Of a stretch of 60,000 nucleotides of DNA, positions 43,977 through 54,861 are shown in pieces (within the stretch, counting starts at the first letter, position 1; each line of letters opens with the position of its first letter). Origin of the DNA: Adiantum capillus-veneris. Its lineage: Eukaryota; Streptophyta; Polypodiopsida; Polypodiales; Pteridaceae. Where the stretch lies: contig CM043962.1 of the NCBI GenBank assembly GCA_014529385.2, positions 88,627,180 to 88,687,179 on the forward strand. The letters are read 5' to 3'. The position numbers and the translations under genes are program-made. The notes below the pieces were generated by a model, which saw nothing but the letters and a program-made list of their open reading frames with translations, searched no databases and was not told where the DNA came from.

Positions 43977-45414
43977 TGTCACCAGGAGGTGTATTTTTCT
44001 TGTTGCCTTCCGTAAATAAGTATTAGATATATTTATTTTATTTTTACTTGTTTGTCCCAAAACCCTTGAAAAGGTGCAAGTGGACATTGCATGGCCAGTG
44101 TGAAACGGCTGCAGCCAAATGGGTTTCTCACATCGGGGATCTAGGTCGGTCAGACAGGGACTGCCCGGGCCATTTAGCACTGATTCTAATGAGTATGGAA
44201 GCTCGTGTGCGCCAAACTGGAATTTGAGCCACTCATCAAGTCACTGCAACTTTATAAGTTGAAAGGGGCCAGTAAATTAACCCACATTGTAGATGCTGGT
44301 CAAATGGTAGTCTTCAATGATGGTCAGGAGACCGATAGGGACGCCATGGAAGCATCTCCTAAAATTTAGGGAACTGCTATTTTTGATCGGAAAATGTGTT
44401 CGTGTCATTAGCTCTGGAATGACAAGGGGAACATTTTATTGCTCTGCTGCCAAGTCAATTGATGCACCAGTTGAGATATTTTTAGCAGGGAAAGCCCAAA
44501 CTCGAAAACTGGGCGACGTGTCAGCCTGTGAGCGATTTTGCCACTCTGGGAGGCAAAAACGAGCTGCATATCAACAAAGGGGGCGCCATTTTCAGCCTCA
44601 GGTGGATTGTAGCAGGCACAGAAGCTATGGAATGCTTACCTTGCCCTCTATGCACAGTATGGTGACGGGAGTGATGCCCTGCACGCTACATACTGCTCTC
44701 TTTCTTCCCTACGTACAGTATGTTATGCCCCACTAGTGGGCTTCTCATTTGACCTATGTACAGCTGTGGGGAAATATGCTTTCATGCCGAGGCAAGAGCC
44801 TCTTTGCACAGGAACCGGTGTAGCTAGCTGCTGCACCAAAGCAGGTCCACGAGAGGGTGATAACCTCTCGATTGCGCAGTAAATTCAGCACTGTCTACTT
44901 GCTGTTTTTACTCTGTTTTGAGACTGTTTTGTGCCCAGAATGTTTCCAGAATCAAGGGGCACCAAGCCCAAGGTGCAGGGAACAGTGTAGGGACCGTCGT
45001 GTGCCCAAATCAGATCAAAAACAGGACTGAACCAGAAATTACAGCGACCTGAAATTTACTGTTTTGTGCTCCCGACTGAGGGATAACGCCAGTGGGATAG
45101 AGTCCTGAGCTTGGAAACTGATTCGGATTAATTTCGGTACCGTCATGCTACCGAAATTTTGCCGAATCTGGAGCGTACTAGCTGGATGCAGGTGTTATCT
45201 TCCAGGGACTCTCTTTTTGTAATTCTCTCTCTCTAAATTAAAGAAATACCGAAAGGGGCGCCAGTCTTTGGGGCCTACAGGGTGTCGGTCTCGTGTGCGC
45301 AGTGACATTCTAGTCGCTGGACGCAACTGTGTTCTCTTCCCTTCTCAGTGCTCTGTGTAAAGTTAACAGGTAATTGAAATAGTACCGCCCTCTACGTTGT
45401 ACAGGCCGGTTATA
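43977..45414 (+). repeat. 3' LTR of D
   Basis: Almost identical to 37155-38593 and with the same TG...TA ends. Confidence 0.92.
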
Positions 45415-45433
45415 TTGTCACAGTCTCGTGACA

Positions 45434-46565
45434 GGCCCGACTTCTTGCTGAAGTGGACAGGATTACCGATGTTTGGGCGAGGATATTATCAGATTGAGTT
45501 CTAGGGACCAGAGTGATCTCCATGAGTCCGTTGCGCATGCGTGCCACTAGAACCTACTTTCGACAGTGGCGCATGGCTTTGATCCAATATCAGGTGCTCT
45601 TGTGGAGGAGGCAGACTTACCTATCTCGGCGTGTTTCCCATGGCCTACGATGAGAGTGCCTTCCACTTTTTTCCAAGATTGGTTCCACCATTGGAATGAT
45701 GACAAGTCTTGGAGGCTCCTCGCACATCATCTTTAGTTGTGGCCAAGGTTGTACCGATAGTTCGGGTTTTGGTTCGCGATATCCACACGCTTCGTATCAT
45801 TACACCGGCTAGAGATAAGAGGCAAAAGGAGCTGCTCATATCCCCGAGCTGAGAGGTTTTGCAAGCTTGGCACAGAGAGGGTGATTGAGGAGAAGGAGCA
45901 CTTTATCTAGAGATGTAGAGCATAAGAGAGCATCAAAGACAGATATGAGGGTCCTTTCATAGGACAACCCACTCTATGACAGATCATGGAGTCTAAAGAC
46001 GAGCGCCAGTTTGGGCTTTTTCTAGTAAAAATAAATAGACATAGAGAGACACTACTTGCACCTGTAGCGGCACTAGAGGGTGGCGGACAATCATAGCTTA
46101 CAGACTACTTTTAGAGGACCACAACCCTACCTCTACTCGTCACAGACAAAAACAGGGGTCACAATAGGATGACATGGTCAGAGCTAGGAGAAGCTAGGAT
46201 GGTGAAGATAAATCTAACAAGGTTCAAAGAAGCCAGCTATTGGGGTAGTGGATTAATTCAACCAGGGCATTCCAAGGGAGCCACCAGATCTTTCGAAGAC
46301 ACGGGACTTATTGAAAGGGCATTGACTGTAGTTTCTCACTCGTCACCAAGAAGCCTTTCCGTCTGTTCTTCATTGAGGTTAACGACGGCCCAAAGGACTA
46401 TTCCCAAATCTAAGATTGCTTCAACTTAGGATGTGGTTGAGGTTAGAATTATTACAGAGGGTTGACCTCTGGAATGGTTAGGATTGCTCAAGTTGCCAAG
46501 AAATTTGAATCACTTGCAGCAATTGTGGGGAAAGAAAGATTAGAAAACAATTACAGACCCAAATG
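45434..46565 (+). other. Degraded coding-like tract between C and A2
   Basis: It continues the sequence left of element C (8976-9479). One frame reads RLLAEVDRITDVWARIL, later VISMSPLRMRATRTYFRQW and MALIQYQVLLW with frame changes. Near 45850-46060 another frame reads RFCKLG, VIEEKEHFI, a stop, RCRA, a stop, SIKDRYEGPFIGQPTL and QFGLFLVKINRHRETLL. The KEHF...C pattern resembles the zinc-binding tail after some LINE-type reverse transcriptases. This is a weak match to a decayed sequence. 46150-46565 shows nothing I recognise. Confidence 0.35.
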
Positions 46566-46570
46566 TCTTG

Positions 46571-47137
46571 TGTCACAAATCAGTGATGTGGCATGCCCAG
46601 ATACACCGGACACATTCCGAGCAGGCAGACAGTCTCGGAAAAATTGCTGACATGCTGACGTGGCATACCCTTCGGACTCCCACAATTTTCGGTGCAATTT
46701 CCGCTGACAGACTGACGTGGCATGCGTACGAAAATTCCGTGATTCACGGGCAGTTGTATAGAATACTTGCTTTTGCAAGCTAATTGAGTAGCTTTTGGAA
46801 TAGATGCTTTATTTTTAAGAGCTTTTGAATTGAGAAGCTTTTGGGGCTCTGCTTTTGGGCATCCCTTGTAACCTATAAATAAGTGGGCAGGGCCCTCACA
46901 ACTTAGAGCATCTGGACGTAGAGCCTGAGAGTGAGAACCCTCCCACTCTCTTGTACTTTTAACTCAGATTAATACAAAAAGAAATTCCGAAAGGGGTGCC
47001 AGTCTTTGGGGCCAATATCTCTAGGCACGGAACTCTGTCGGGTCGTGTCGAATCAATTGTGAACTGTGAAGTGTTTTGAAGTGAATCTCTGTCGTATAGC
47101 GGTAGAATCTTGACTTGGAGTGTCCAAGTTTGTTACA
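46571..47137 (+). repeat. 5' LTR of A2
   Basis: TGTCACAAATCAGTGATGTG to AAGTTTGTTACA. Carries the cross-family block GAAATTCCGAAAGGGG plus agtctttggggcc at 46981-47013. Confidence 0.92.
46874..46881 (+). promoter_or_regulatory. Likely TATA box of the A2 LTR
   Basis: TATAAATA about 260 bases before the LTR end, repeated at 52973-52980 in the 3' LTR. Confidence 0.5.
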
Positions 47138-47138
47138 G

Positions 47139-47150
47139 TGGTATCAGAAC
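47139..47150 (+). other. Primer-binding site of A2
   Basis: TGGTATCAGAAC, initiator-Met type with one change, one base after the LTR. Confidence 0.75.
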
Positions 47151-47201
47151 GTGGCCGATTTCTCTTCTACCAGGAAATCCGATCCTTTTCTCACGGCACT
47201 T

Positions 47202-48665
47202 ATGGATTCCAACAACGAACAGTCGACTTCCTCTGCAAAGAGATCATGAAGAAGATTCTCACGAAGAGTACGGCCCGCCTCGGCCTACTCAAGTGGAGAT
47301 TGAAGAGATGGAACGTCGACAATTGGTTGACGATGCGACAAAGATGATGATCAACCTTGCGAAGGATCCGAAATTTGCTAAATTTTTGACTCAGACATCC
47401 TTCGACGAAGTGCACACCTAGTGGCAGAAAGCCACAGAGCCACCCCTCAAACTGGCACTCAAGAAACCTCCTACTCCGAGGATGTTTACATAGCAAGAAT
47501 TGGAAGAGGTGGTTGATACACGGATTACCCAGCTTTTTGACGCGAACAACAAAGCCAAAAAGCAGAAGAAAGGAACTGACTTCCCCGGTTAGTTGGGTCG
47601 TCAATCTACTTTTGCCTCGGCAAGAAAGCAGAAGATGTTTGTGTGATTTGAAGGAGTATCCAGTTCTTCTTCTGCTGACAAATCTTCTAGCTCTTCTAAC
47701 TCGAGCGAAGAAGACAGGAAAGGGAAAAAGCGAAGCAAAAAGCAAAGCTTCGGAAAGGGCAACAAAAAGGCAAAGAAGCCTAAGTTTCGTCCAGTTTTTG
47801 ATAGTTCTATAGAGGACTCGTCTTCGGATAGTTCGAACTCCAACGATCACAGACTTTACGCAAAGAAGAAGCATTTTTATAAAGCCAACCAATATGACTT
47901 TCTCGAGGATAAAAGCAAGAAAGTTCAAGAATTTAAAGGTGGACAGTCAATTAAATTTGACACTTTTTCTGGATTCTGAGATGCTTCGAAGGCTTTGGCC
48001 TTCAGACAGCAGTTTGATATAGCTTTCTCTGGAGGGCAATACTCAGAGCACTCCAAGATTCGGAGGGCTACCCCTTGCTTCAAGGGAAATGCTCGAACAT
48101 GGTGGTCCCCCTTTCTTTTCAACAAGAAAGCGCCAGTTAAATGGCTGAAAAGGGCTTTTTATTTCTTCTTTGTTGACTCGGGAGTACGAACGAGATATAG
48201 GAACTGCTTGGAATCATCTCCGGATGACCAAGAAAGATACTTTGGACGCATATTGCGAGAGATTTTGGAGCTCTTTTCTACTTGCTTCTTCATTTAAGAA
48301 GATCTCGTTTAAAGAACAGATTGAGCGGTTTAGTTGCAGACTTCCTACAGAGATCCGAGATCACTGCTTAGAACAAAAGTCAGATTCTATTCAAGAACTG
48401 AAGAGTCGTGCGAAACGGGGCTTTGCCATACATTTAGGCAGTCTTAACTTACCCCACAGATGAGATCATGACGCAAAGAACCGAACATACTTCTAAAAAT
48501 GAAAGTAGAAAGAAGAAGAGCCCCCAAGAAAAGAAAGATAAGGATGCACAACCCCGGCTCACTCTTCGGGAGAGAGCCAACTACATCAAAGAGGGGAAGT
48601 GTTTTGGATGCGGGGAACATGGGCATATCTCCGTGAAATGCCCTAAAAAGGCACAGAAAGAATAA
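47202..48665 (+). pseudogene. A2 gag with zinc knuckle
   Basis: It starts MDSNNEQST. A head with DDATKMMINLAKDPKFAKFL (near 47325-47390) is followed by a Ser/Lys-rich stretch. The Gag core is near 47990-48400 (FRQQFDIAFSGGQYSEHSK, YERDIGTAWNHLRM, DAYCERFWSSFLL, KEQIERFSCRLPTEIRDHCL). The knuckle CFGCGEHGHISVKC lies at about 48600-48641. The frame changes at least four times and several stops occur. Confidence 0.78.
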
Positions 48666-48745
48666 GATGAAGAAAGGCCAGAGAGTTCGAAAGCGGTTGA
48701 GGAACGTGGACGAAAAGGCAAGATGAATGCAGGACTAGTTCCAGA

Positions 48746-49237
48746 TTGATGGGTATTGACCCAAGTACGATTGATGAAAGTACAGAACTTTGCCGAGCTT
48801 GGGGCAAAGTGAAAGACCAAGAAGCCTTGATTTTCTTTGATGGAGGAGGCAAGGCAAACTTCATTTCACGTGAATTGGCGGCGCGACTCGAGATTACACC
48901 CGATCGGATGGGACCACAAGCAGAGGTAGTTCTAGCGGCACCCGGCAAGGATGTGGCCATTACACTTGCCATTGACAAACTTCGGTTGCATTGTCAGGGG
49001 TATTTGGGGCACGAGGACGTCTACATAATGCCCTTGGAAGGTTGTGATGTTCTCCTGGGAGTCCCTTGGTACCATAAGAACAACGCCGTGGTCGATTATC
49101 GGGCGAGGAAAGCGACATTGACTACTGAAAAGGGCCGAACCATTGTACTTGATGTGAAACTGAAGGGCGAGTCTGTCCCTATTGTATCGGCTTTGGCCGT
49201 TTCAAAATTAATGAAATCTAGTCTGTTTGTTTACTAG
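48746..49237 (+). pseudogene. A2 retropepsin-like protease
   Basis: LIFFDGGGKANFISRELAAR (about 48827-48886) holds the active-site position as FDGGG, followed by [20 protein letters not shown] and [18 protein letters not shown]. It aligns along its length with the D and G proteases (FDPGA). A stop at 49237 and a tandem duplication of about 43 bases (49231-49317) come before reverse transcriptase. Confidence 0.75.
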
Positions 49238-49399
49238 ATCTTTTTGAAAGAGTTGAATGATGAACAGAAGACAAATATGTCTGACCTTTTTGAAAGAGTT
49301 GAATGATGAACATAGGACAAATATGTCTGACCTTGATAAAGAAAGCCAAGATTTTCTCCACACTCATGCCGATTGCTTTTTTGAGGGCCAGCTCGCCCT

Positions 49400-50700
49400 G
49401 AGGATCATACCATTGATCTGATACCTGGAAGCACACCACCGAATCGGCCACCTTACCGTATGAGCCGAGCCTAGAATGAAGAAATTATGAACCAAGTGAA
49501 AGACCTTGGATAAGGGTCTTATCCAGTCGAGTACTTCACCTTAGTGCTCTCCGGTGTTGTTGGTTTTGAAGAAAAGATGGATCTTGGAGAATGTGCATTG
49601 ACTATAGAGCTCTCAACAAAATCACCATCAAGAACAGATTTTTGATTCCTAGGATCGATGATATTCTTGACCGACTCCAAGGATCCTCTTGTTTCAACAG
49701 GTTCGATTTGAAGAGCGGATATCATCAGATCCGAGTCTTGCCGGGAGATGTATACAAGACAACTTTTGGGATGACCTTCGGTTTATTCGAATTTTTGGTG
49801 ATGCCTTTTGGCCTTACCTATGCTCCAGCGACCTTGACAGAATTTTTAGAGAGTACAGATCTTTTGTTTGATGACATTATTGTCTTCTCCAAGGATGAGG
49901 CAGAACATAGAGAACATCTGCTACAGGTCTTTCAGGCATTGTGAGATCACAAGTTGGTGATTAATGCAAAGAAGAGTGAATTTTTCCTACCAGAGATACA
50001 CTTTTTGGGACACATCGTCTCAGCAGCAGGAGTGCAGATGGACCCGACCAAAATTGAGACTATTCGTGATTGGCCCGATTGGAAGAATGTCCATGAAGTT
50101 AGAAGCTTCTTGGGCTTATATTCTTACTACCGGCAATTCATTAGAAAGTTTGCAGAGGTTGCTTCCCCTTTGCATATCTTGACACAGAAAGGAGTCCCTT
50201 TCTCGTGGGAACCCCCAGAGGTGACTGCCTTTCAGACATTGAAAGAGAAACTTACTACATGACCAGTTTTGACTTTGCCGGATTTGCAGAAGTCATTCGA
50301 AGTATATTGTGATGCTTGTGGTCGTAGTCTGGGTGTGGTCTGAATGCAAGAAGGCCATGCCATTGCCTACGAGAGCCGATTGTTTTCAAGGCCGGAATTG
50401 ACAGCACAGATATATGAGAAAGAGCTTTTGGCGGTTATCCATGCTCTCACTCAGTGGCGACATTACCTACTCAGAGCCAATTTTACGGTCTTCACAGATC
50501 ACCAAAGTTTACGCTACTTCTTGTCACATAAGCAACTATCAGAAAAGCAGATGCTCTGTCTTGGAAGCCGTTGGTTCTGGCTATTTCCGCGATACACCAT
50601 AGAAGCTTCGAGGATACAGTCGATCAGTATGCCACAGACACAGATTTTGCAGATATATTCAGTCGAATACAGAATGGGGAGGCAGTAGCGGAATATTCCA
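49400..50700 (+). pseudogene. A2 reverse transcriptase and RNase H
   Basis: Pieces in several frames: [20 protein letters not shown] (49591), [32 protein letters not shown], a small deletion before LFDDIIVFSKDEAEH (catalytic Asp pair near 49870), [17 protein letters not shown]. RNase H: YCDACGRSLGVV near 50310, [15 protein letters not shown] (50415) and FTDHQSLRYFLSHKQLSEK (50493). Confidence 0.8.
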
Positions 50701-52051
50701 TTCGGGATGGCTACTTGATGAAGAAAACGATGTTGTGCGTTACACAGTCGTTGAGGGAAAAGGTTTTAACCGAATGCCACTGTCCACCATTTACGGGGCA
50801 CCGCCGGCATTGATACGACCTTGAAAGGTGTGGAGAAATACTTCTTTTGGCCGAGACTCAAGAAGGATGTGGACCATTTTGTATGCAGTTGCTTGGTATG
50901 CCAGAAGGTCAAGTTTGAGAGGCATAAAGCACAAGGATTGTTACAACCTTTACCCATACCCATCCGCCCCTGGGAAAGTATTGCTATGGATTTTATTTTT
51001 GATCTCCCGAAGACACAGAGTGGGCACGATGGTATCTGGATTGTTATTGACAAGTTTAGCAAGCAAGCTCATTTCATTCCAGTGAAGAAAACAGTCAAGC
51101 CGGATCACTTAGTGAGACTGTTCATTGCCTAGATATTGAGATTACATGGCATGCCTGAGACAATTGTCTCTGACAGAGATCCCCGATTCACGAGTTTGTT
51201 TTGGAAGGCTATTTGGGAGAACATTGGCACACGGTTGCAATTCTCGTCATCTTTCCACCCACAAACAGATGGGCAATTTGAGATTGCAAATTCTGTCGTA
51301 CTGGATTTATTGAAGTCTTACATTTCAAATCAGAAGACTCATTGGGAAAAGTTTTTGCCCTTGGTGGAATTTGTCTACAATAACACGATCCACTCTTCAA
51401 CGGGGAAGGCGCCATTTGAGATTATTGAAGGTGCTCCGAAGGTTCCACCCTTCCTAAGCACGAAAGATAAGATTTTTGAAGCCGACGAGTACATGAGGGA
51501 CTTGGATACTACTTTTGCCAAGGTCCGGGAGGCTTTAGCAAAATCTCAGGAAAGACACAAGAAGGCAGCAGATCGACACCGTCGCGATTTGAAATTAAAG
51601 GAGGACGATTGGGTGCTCTTACGTCTTGAGAAGGCACGCATGAGAAAGAAAAAGGGAAAGGAGCGGCTTTTTCCAAAGCTTAGCATGAGATACGATTGAC
51701 CTTTCCAGATAAAAGAAAAGATAAATGATGTCTCCTTTAGACTGAAGCTGCTCGATACTTGGAGAATTCACAATGCTTTTCATGTGAGTCTCTTAAAGCC
51801 TTTTAAAGGCGATGTGCGCGATGATGGGGAGCCAGATGAGCAACCCGAAGTGGAGGAAAGCGGAAGAGATACTCGTTCCAGAACAGATACTGGCACATAA
51901 AGATAGAAAGATAAAAGGTAAAGTGATAAGGCGGTTCTTGGTTAAATTCAAGAACTATCCCGCATTGGATGCGAAGTGGATGGAGGAGGAGGACCTGGCA
52001 GATACTCCTCAGATTGTGAACCTTTACCTTGAAGCATTCGGTTTAGCATAG
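50701..52051 (+). pseudogene. A2 integrase and chromodomain-like end
   Basis: Zinc part: ECHCPPFTGHRR, a frame change, [33 protein letters not shown]. Core: [28 protein letters not shown] (51168), [20 protein letters not shown] (51255). C-terminus: [10 protein letters not shown], stop, then [16 protein letters not shown]. Chromodomain-like end (51870-52050): [39 protein letters not shown]. Stops at about 51130 and 51699. Confidence 0.82.
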
Positions 52052-52652
52052 TCTACTCCGATAGAACCCTGACTTCAGCATGGGCGAATCTAGTGCAGCG
52101 GGTTTGCACAAGAGGGGAGTCACTCCGCTCCTTTGTCGACAGATTGCCCCGATATTTTGATTTGATAGAAAGTCACCGATGTCCCTTTGGGTTTCAGGGA
52201 TACTGTTGAGCTGACAGTATTCTACTGTATGACTTTATGAACTGGAATTCCTGATAATGAAAATGATACTGATTGATTTGTACTTGACTTGTTTGAGTGC
52301 AGGAAATGATAGAGGAAATGACTGCAGTATTTTGGTCTGATAAATCTCTATAGACATGATTGCAATAAGGATTAGTCAATCAGGCATTTGAGAGGTCCCG
52401 ACTGGATCTAGATGCGATTGCTAAATACGTGGCCGATTAATCATGGTCTAAGATTGGAATGATTGTTGAATGTGATTTGTCATGTGATGTCGTGTCATCT
52501 CTAGTGATGTGATGGTCGATTGGTACATGTGCTAGATGTGTCGTTCCTAGTGCGTCGGTACTAACAGTTAGTGTCCGCTCAGACAGTTTATGGCCTCTGT
52601 CTGTTTTGCAAGCGTAATCGAGGGCGATTACAATGCTTTCAAGAGGGGGGTA
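52052..52652 (+). other. A2 3' untranslated region and purine tract
   Basis: No coding frame. AAGAGGGGGG at 52641-52650 is the polypurine tract. 52078-52260 is the part shared with A1 (8790-8970). Confidence 0.7.
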
Positions 52653-53235
52653 TGTCACAAATCAGTGACGTGGCATGCCCAGATACACCGGACACATTCC
52701 CAGCAGGCAGACAGTCCCAGAAAAACCGCTGACATGCTGACGTCTCATATTGTACGGACTCCCGCAATTTCTGGTGCAATTTTCGTTGACAGGCTGACGT
52801 GGCATGTGTACAAAAATTCCGTGATTTGCCGACAGCTGTACGGAATACTTGCTTTTGCGCAACTGAAATTCTACGCAAGCTAATTAAGTAGCTTTTGGAA
52901 TAGATGCTTTATTTTAAGAGCTTTTGAATTGAGAAGCTTTTGGGGCTCTACTTTTGGGCATCCCTTGTAACTTATAAATAAGTGGGTAGGGCCCTCACAA
53001 CTCAGAGCATTTGGACGCAGAGTCTGAGAGTGAGAACCCTCCCACTCTCTTGTATTTTTAACTCAGATTAATACAAAAAGAAATACCGAAAGGGGCGCCA
53101 GTCTTTGGGGCCAATATCTCTAGGCACGGAACTCCGCCAGGCGTGTTGAATCAATTGTGAACTGTGAACTGTTTTGAAGTGAATCTCTGCTGTGTCGTGG
53201 TAGAATCTTGACTTGGAGTGTCCAAGTTTGTTACA
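52653..53235 (+). repeat. 3' LTR of A2
   Basis: Matches 46571-47137 and ends AAGTTTGTTACA, followed by the duplicated tcttg. Confidence 0.92.
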
Positions 53236-53240
53236 TCTTG

Positions 53241-53709
53241 TAAGAGGTCTAAGAGATTTTCTAGTGATGACAACTCGTAGACCAAATCAAAGAACTAGTC
53301 CCACGTAATGCATGATGATGTAACCCTTCCAAAAGAAAATTTGATGAATAAAAAGCATAGATTCAATTTTACAAGCATTATGTTTGGACTAAGCTACTTT
53401 GTTTGCCCCCTGTTTATTTGTGTCTAGTCTTTGCACCTCCATCAAATACTCTCATACAGCTACCCTACTCTATCCAACGATATCATAAATTCTTTAAGCA
53501 AGGAAGGAGAGGATGGCATCTCTATGAGTATTCTTCTCCAAGCTAAGGGTCTTAGTTTCCTCTGAAACGTTAGGAGTTTGACTCTAAATTAATAGAGGTA
53601 GATGTTTCACGTAGTTGTTGTCAATTCCTTAGTCCAGACATTTCTTTTTATTGCTTGCAATCATCCATTATTTTATATGTGCTGATACTGCTCAAAATGC
53701 CTATTGTAG
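53241..53709 (+). other. Intron sequence before the omega-amidase exon
   Basis: AT-rich, with no ORF or repeat of note. It ends in a T-rich stretch (tattttatatgtgctgatac) and an AG acceptor at 53708-53709. Confidence 0.55.
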
Positions 53710-53784
53710 ATGTTGGTAGGATCGCTGTAGGCATTTGTTATGATATACGCTTTCAAGAACTGGCTATGCTTTATGCTGCTCGAG
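53710..53784 (+). CDS. Omega-amidase (NIT2/nitrilase-like) internal exon with the catalytic Cys
   Basis: 75 bases reading (D)VGRIAV followed by GICYDIRFQELAMLYAARG, flanked by an AG acceptor and a CGAG|GTATGC donor, phase 1 at both ends. GICYD is the nucleophile elbow of the carbon-nitrogen hydrolase (nitrilase) superfamily, in which Cys works with a Glu and a Lys encoded elsewhere. The run DIRFQELAM-YAARG is the plant omega-amidase version. No stop or frameshift lies in the exon. The next expected block (a YPGAFNMTTGP-like motif) is not found up to 60000, so the following intron exceeds 6.2 kb. One clean exon cannot show that the gene is expressed. Confidence 0.85.
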
Positions 53785-54812
53785 GTATGCTCTCTCTCAG
53801 GTTTTTGTTTGTTTAAAACTGATACTATGGTTTGACTGTTCTAAGTGATGGCTATGGGTACTAAACGTGGTTGTACTCAGATTTTGAGACTGGTCTTTCT
53901 GAGTATTGGCTTACTTTTCTACCAATCTAACGAAGAACCACCAGGGACACCACCTTAGCAACCAATGCTCACTTCGTAGGGTATTCAAAGTTTCAAGATA
54001 TGCCAAGCATATGCAGGAGAAGGCCATAAAGGCAATGTTCAAGCAGCGGTAAGACTTGAAGGCACCTTCTGATTCTCAAACCAAGGACGCGACTGCAAAA
54101 TTGAGGCCGTTAAGTAAATAGTTCAGGGATCTAACAATCAAGAAAGGCAAGACGACTGGTAATGGAGGGCAGTGATTTCAAAGATTTTCATCAGCGGGGA
54201 GTTATCAAAATATCCCTGGGTTTATTGGTGTGTGCCCTCTTATGCTGGATTGGCAGGAAGAGAAGCTCTTGGACTAAATGCGGATGGGCATGGTCATTGG
54301 TGCCATTGAGCAATTGATCCTCATCATTGGACCGTTGCTATCGCAGTAGCCTAGGTAGCTTCCAACTCTTTATTGGAGGGTGGAGTATTTGTGGGTTGCA
54401 AAATGATCCGGATATTAGAGGGTGGAGTATTTGTGAGTTGGGAGATGATCTGGATACCCGCAGTATACACCATTACTTTCAGTTTTGATGCTTACTCTTA
54501 GAGCAGTCAGCAACAATACTTTTGCACATGCCAGTATAGCGACTGGTGAGTCAGTTGAGTTAAGGATATTTTTGGTAGAGCTGGGCTGACCCCCAATGGA
54601 CAGCATTTGCACTTCTTGGATGTCTTTCGGGGGTAGCGGCTGGATGGTATACTTGTCGGAATAGGTAGTGGAAGCTGCAATGAAGACATGGACTGGCCGC
54701 TGATCTGGTGGATACTTCAAGTCCAATCTGACTCAAATCTGAAATGACCCTGTGACACTAGAGAATACTGGCGGTGCCACATACATATACAACTATGGAG
54801 AAGCAAGATCAC

Positions 54813-54861
<49 letters not shown>

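Larger units (their letters stand above)
37155..45414 (+). mobile_element. Chromovirus D, nearly complete and recent
   Basis: LTRs lie at 37155-38593 and 43977-45414, almost identical, with perfect 5-bp target duplication ttgtc (37150-37154 and 45415-45419). Internal order: primer site, gag, protease, reverse transcriptase, RNase H, integrase, chromodomain-like end, purine tract. Visible breaks: an in-frame stop near 38744, frameshifts near 39606 and 41364, and a stop near 40180. Protein similarity to G is high throughout. Confidence 0.93.
9480..45433 (-). mobile_element. Chromovirus C: an element of about 5 kb spread over 36 kb by later insertions
   Basis: The pieces are collinear on the minus strand: 3' LTR 9480-10794; chromodomain and integrase 11103-11919; integrase, RNase H and reverse transcriptase 13090-14756; reverse transcriptase start, protease and gag 25808-26969; gag start 34972-35863; primer site 35941-35960; 5' LTR 35961-37154 plus 45420-45433. 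The same 6 bases, ggcccg, flank both ends (9474-9479 and 45434-45439). Each gap is an insertion with its own target duplication. The coding parts are badly decayed, and about 0.5 kb of protease is deleted near 25985. C is the oldest resolved insertion in this block. Confidence 0.85.
46571..53235 (+). mobile_element. Chromovirus A2, complete by structure, decayed coding
   Basis: LTRs 46571-47137 and 52653-53235, perfect 5-bp target duplication tcttg (46566-46570 and 53236-53240), initiator-Met-like primer site, gag, protease, reverse transcriptase, RNase H, integrase, chromodomain-like end and a purine tract of aagagggggg. It has many frameshifts and stops. Pol is related to D and G, but the LTR, primer site and Gag differ. 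Confidence 0.93.
25..53709 (+). other. Giant intron of the omega-amidase gene, filled with nested transposons
   Basis: The putative intron is about 53.7 kb. It starts GTAATT and ends ...CTATTGTAG, with a plausible branch-point context (tgctgatac) about 30 bases before the acceptor. Almost all of its length is explained by elements A1, B1, C (with F, G, E and D inside it) and A2. Unassigned sequence is limited to 25-316, 8976-9479, 45434-46565 and 53241-53709. Elements A1, E, D and A2 lie in the sense direction, so their LTRs place foreign promoters and poly(A) regions inside the transcript. The alternative is that the locus is a dead or partial gene copy. Confidence 0.6.

Noticed and set aside
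54415-54726. 103-codon minus-strand ORF as a host gene
   Set aside because: No recognised domain, no clear splice sites and no conserved neighbour. Mentioned only within the intron description.
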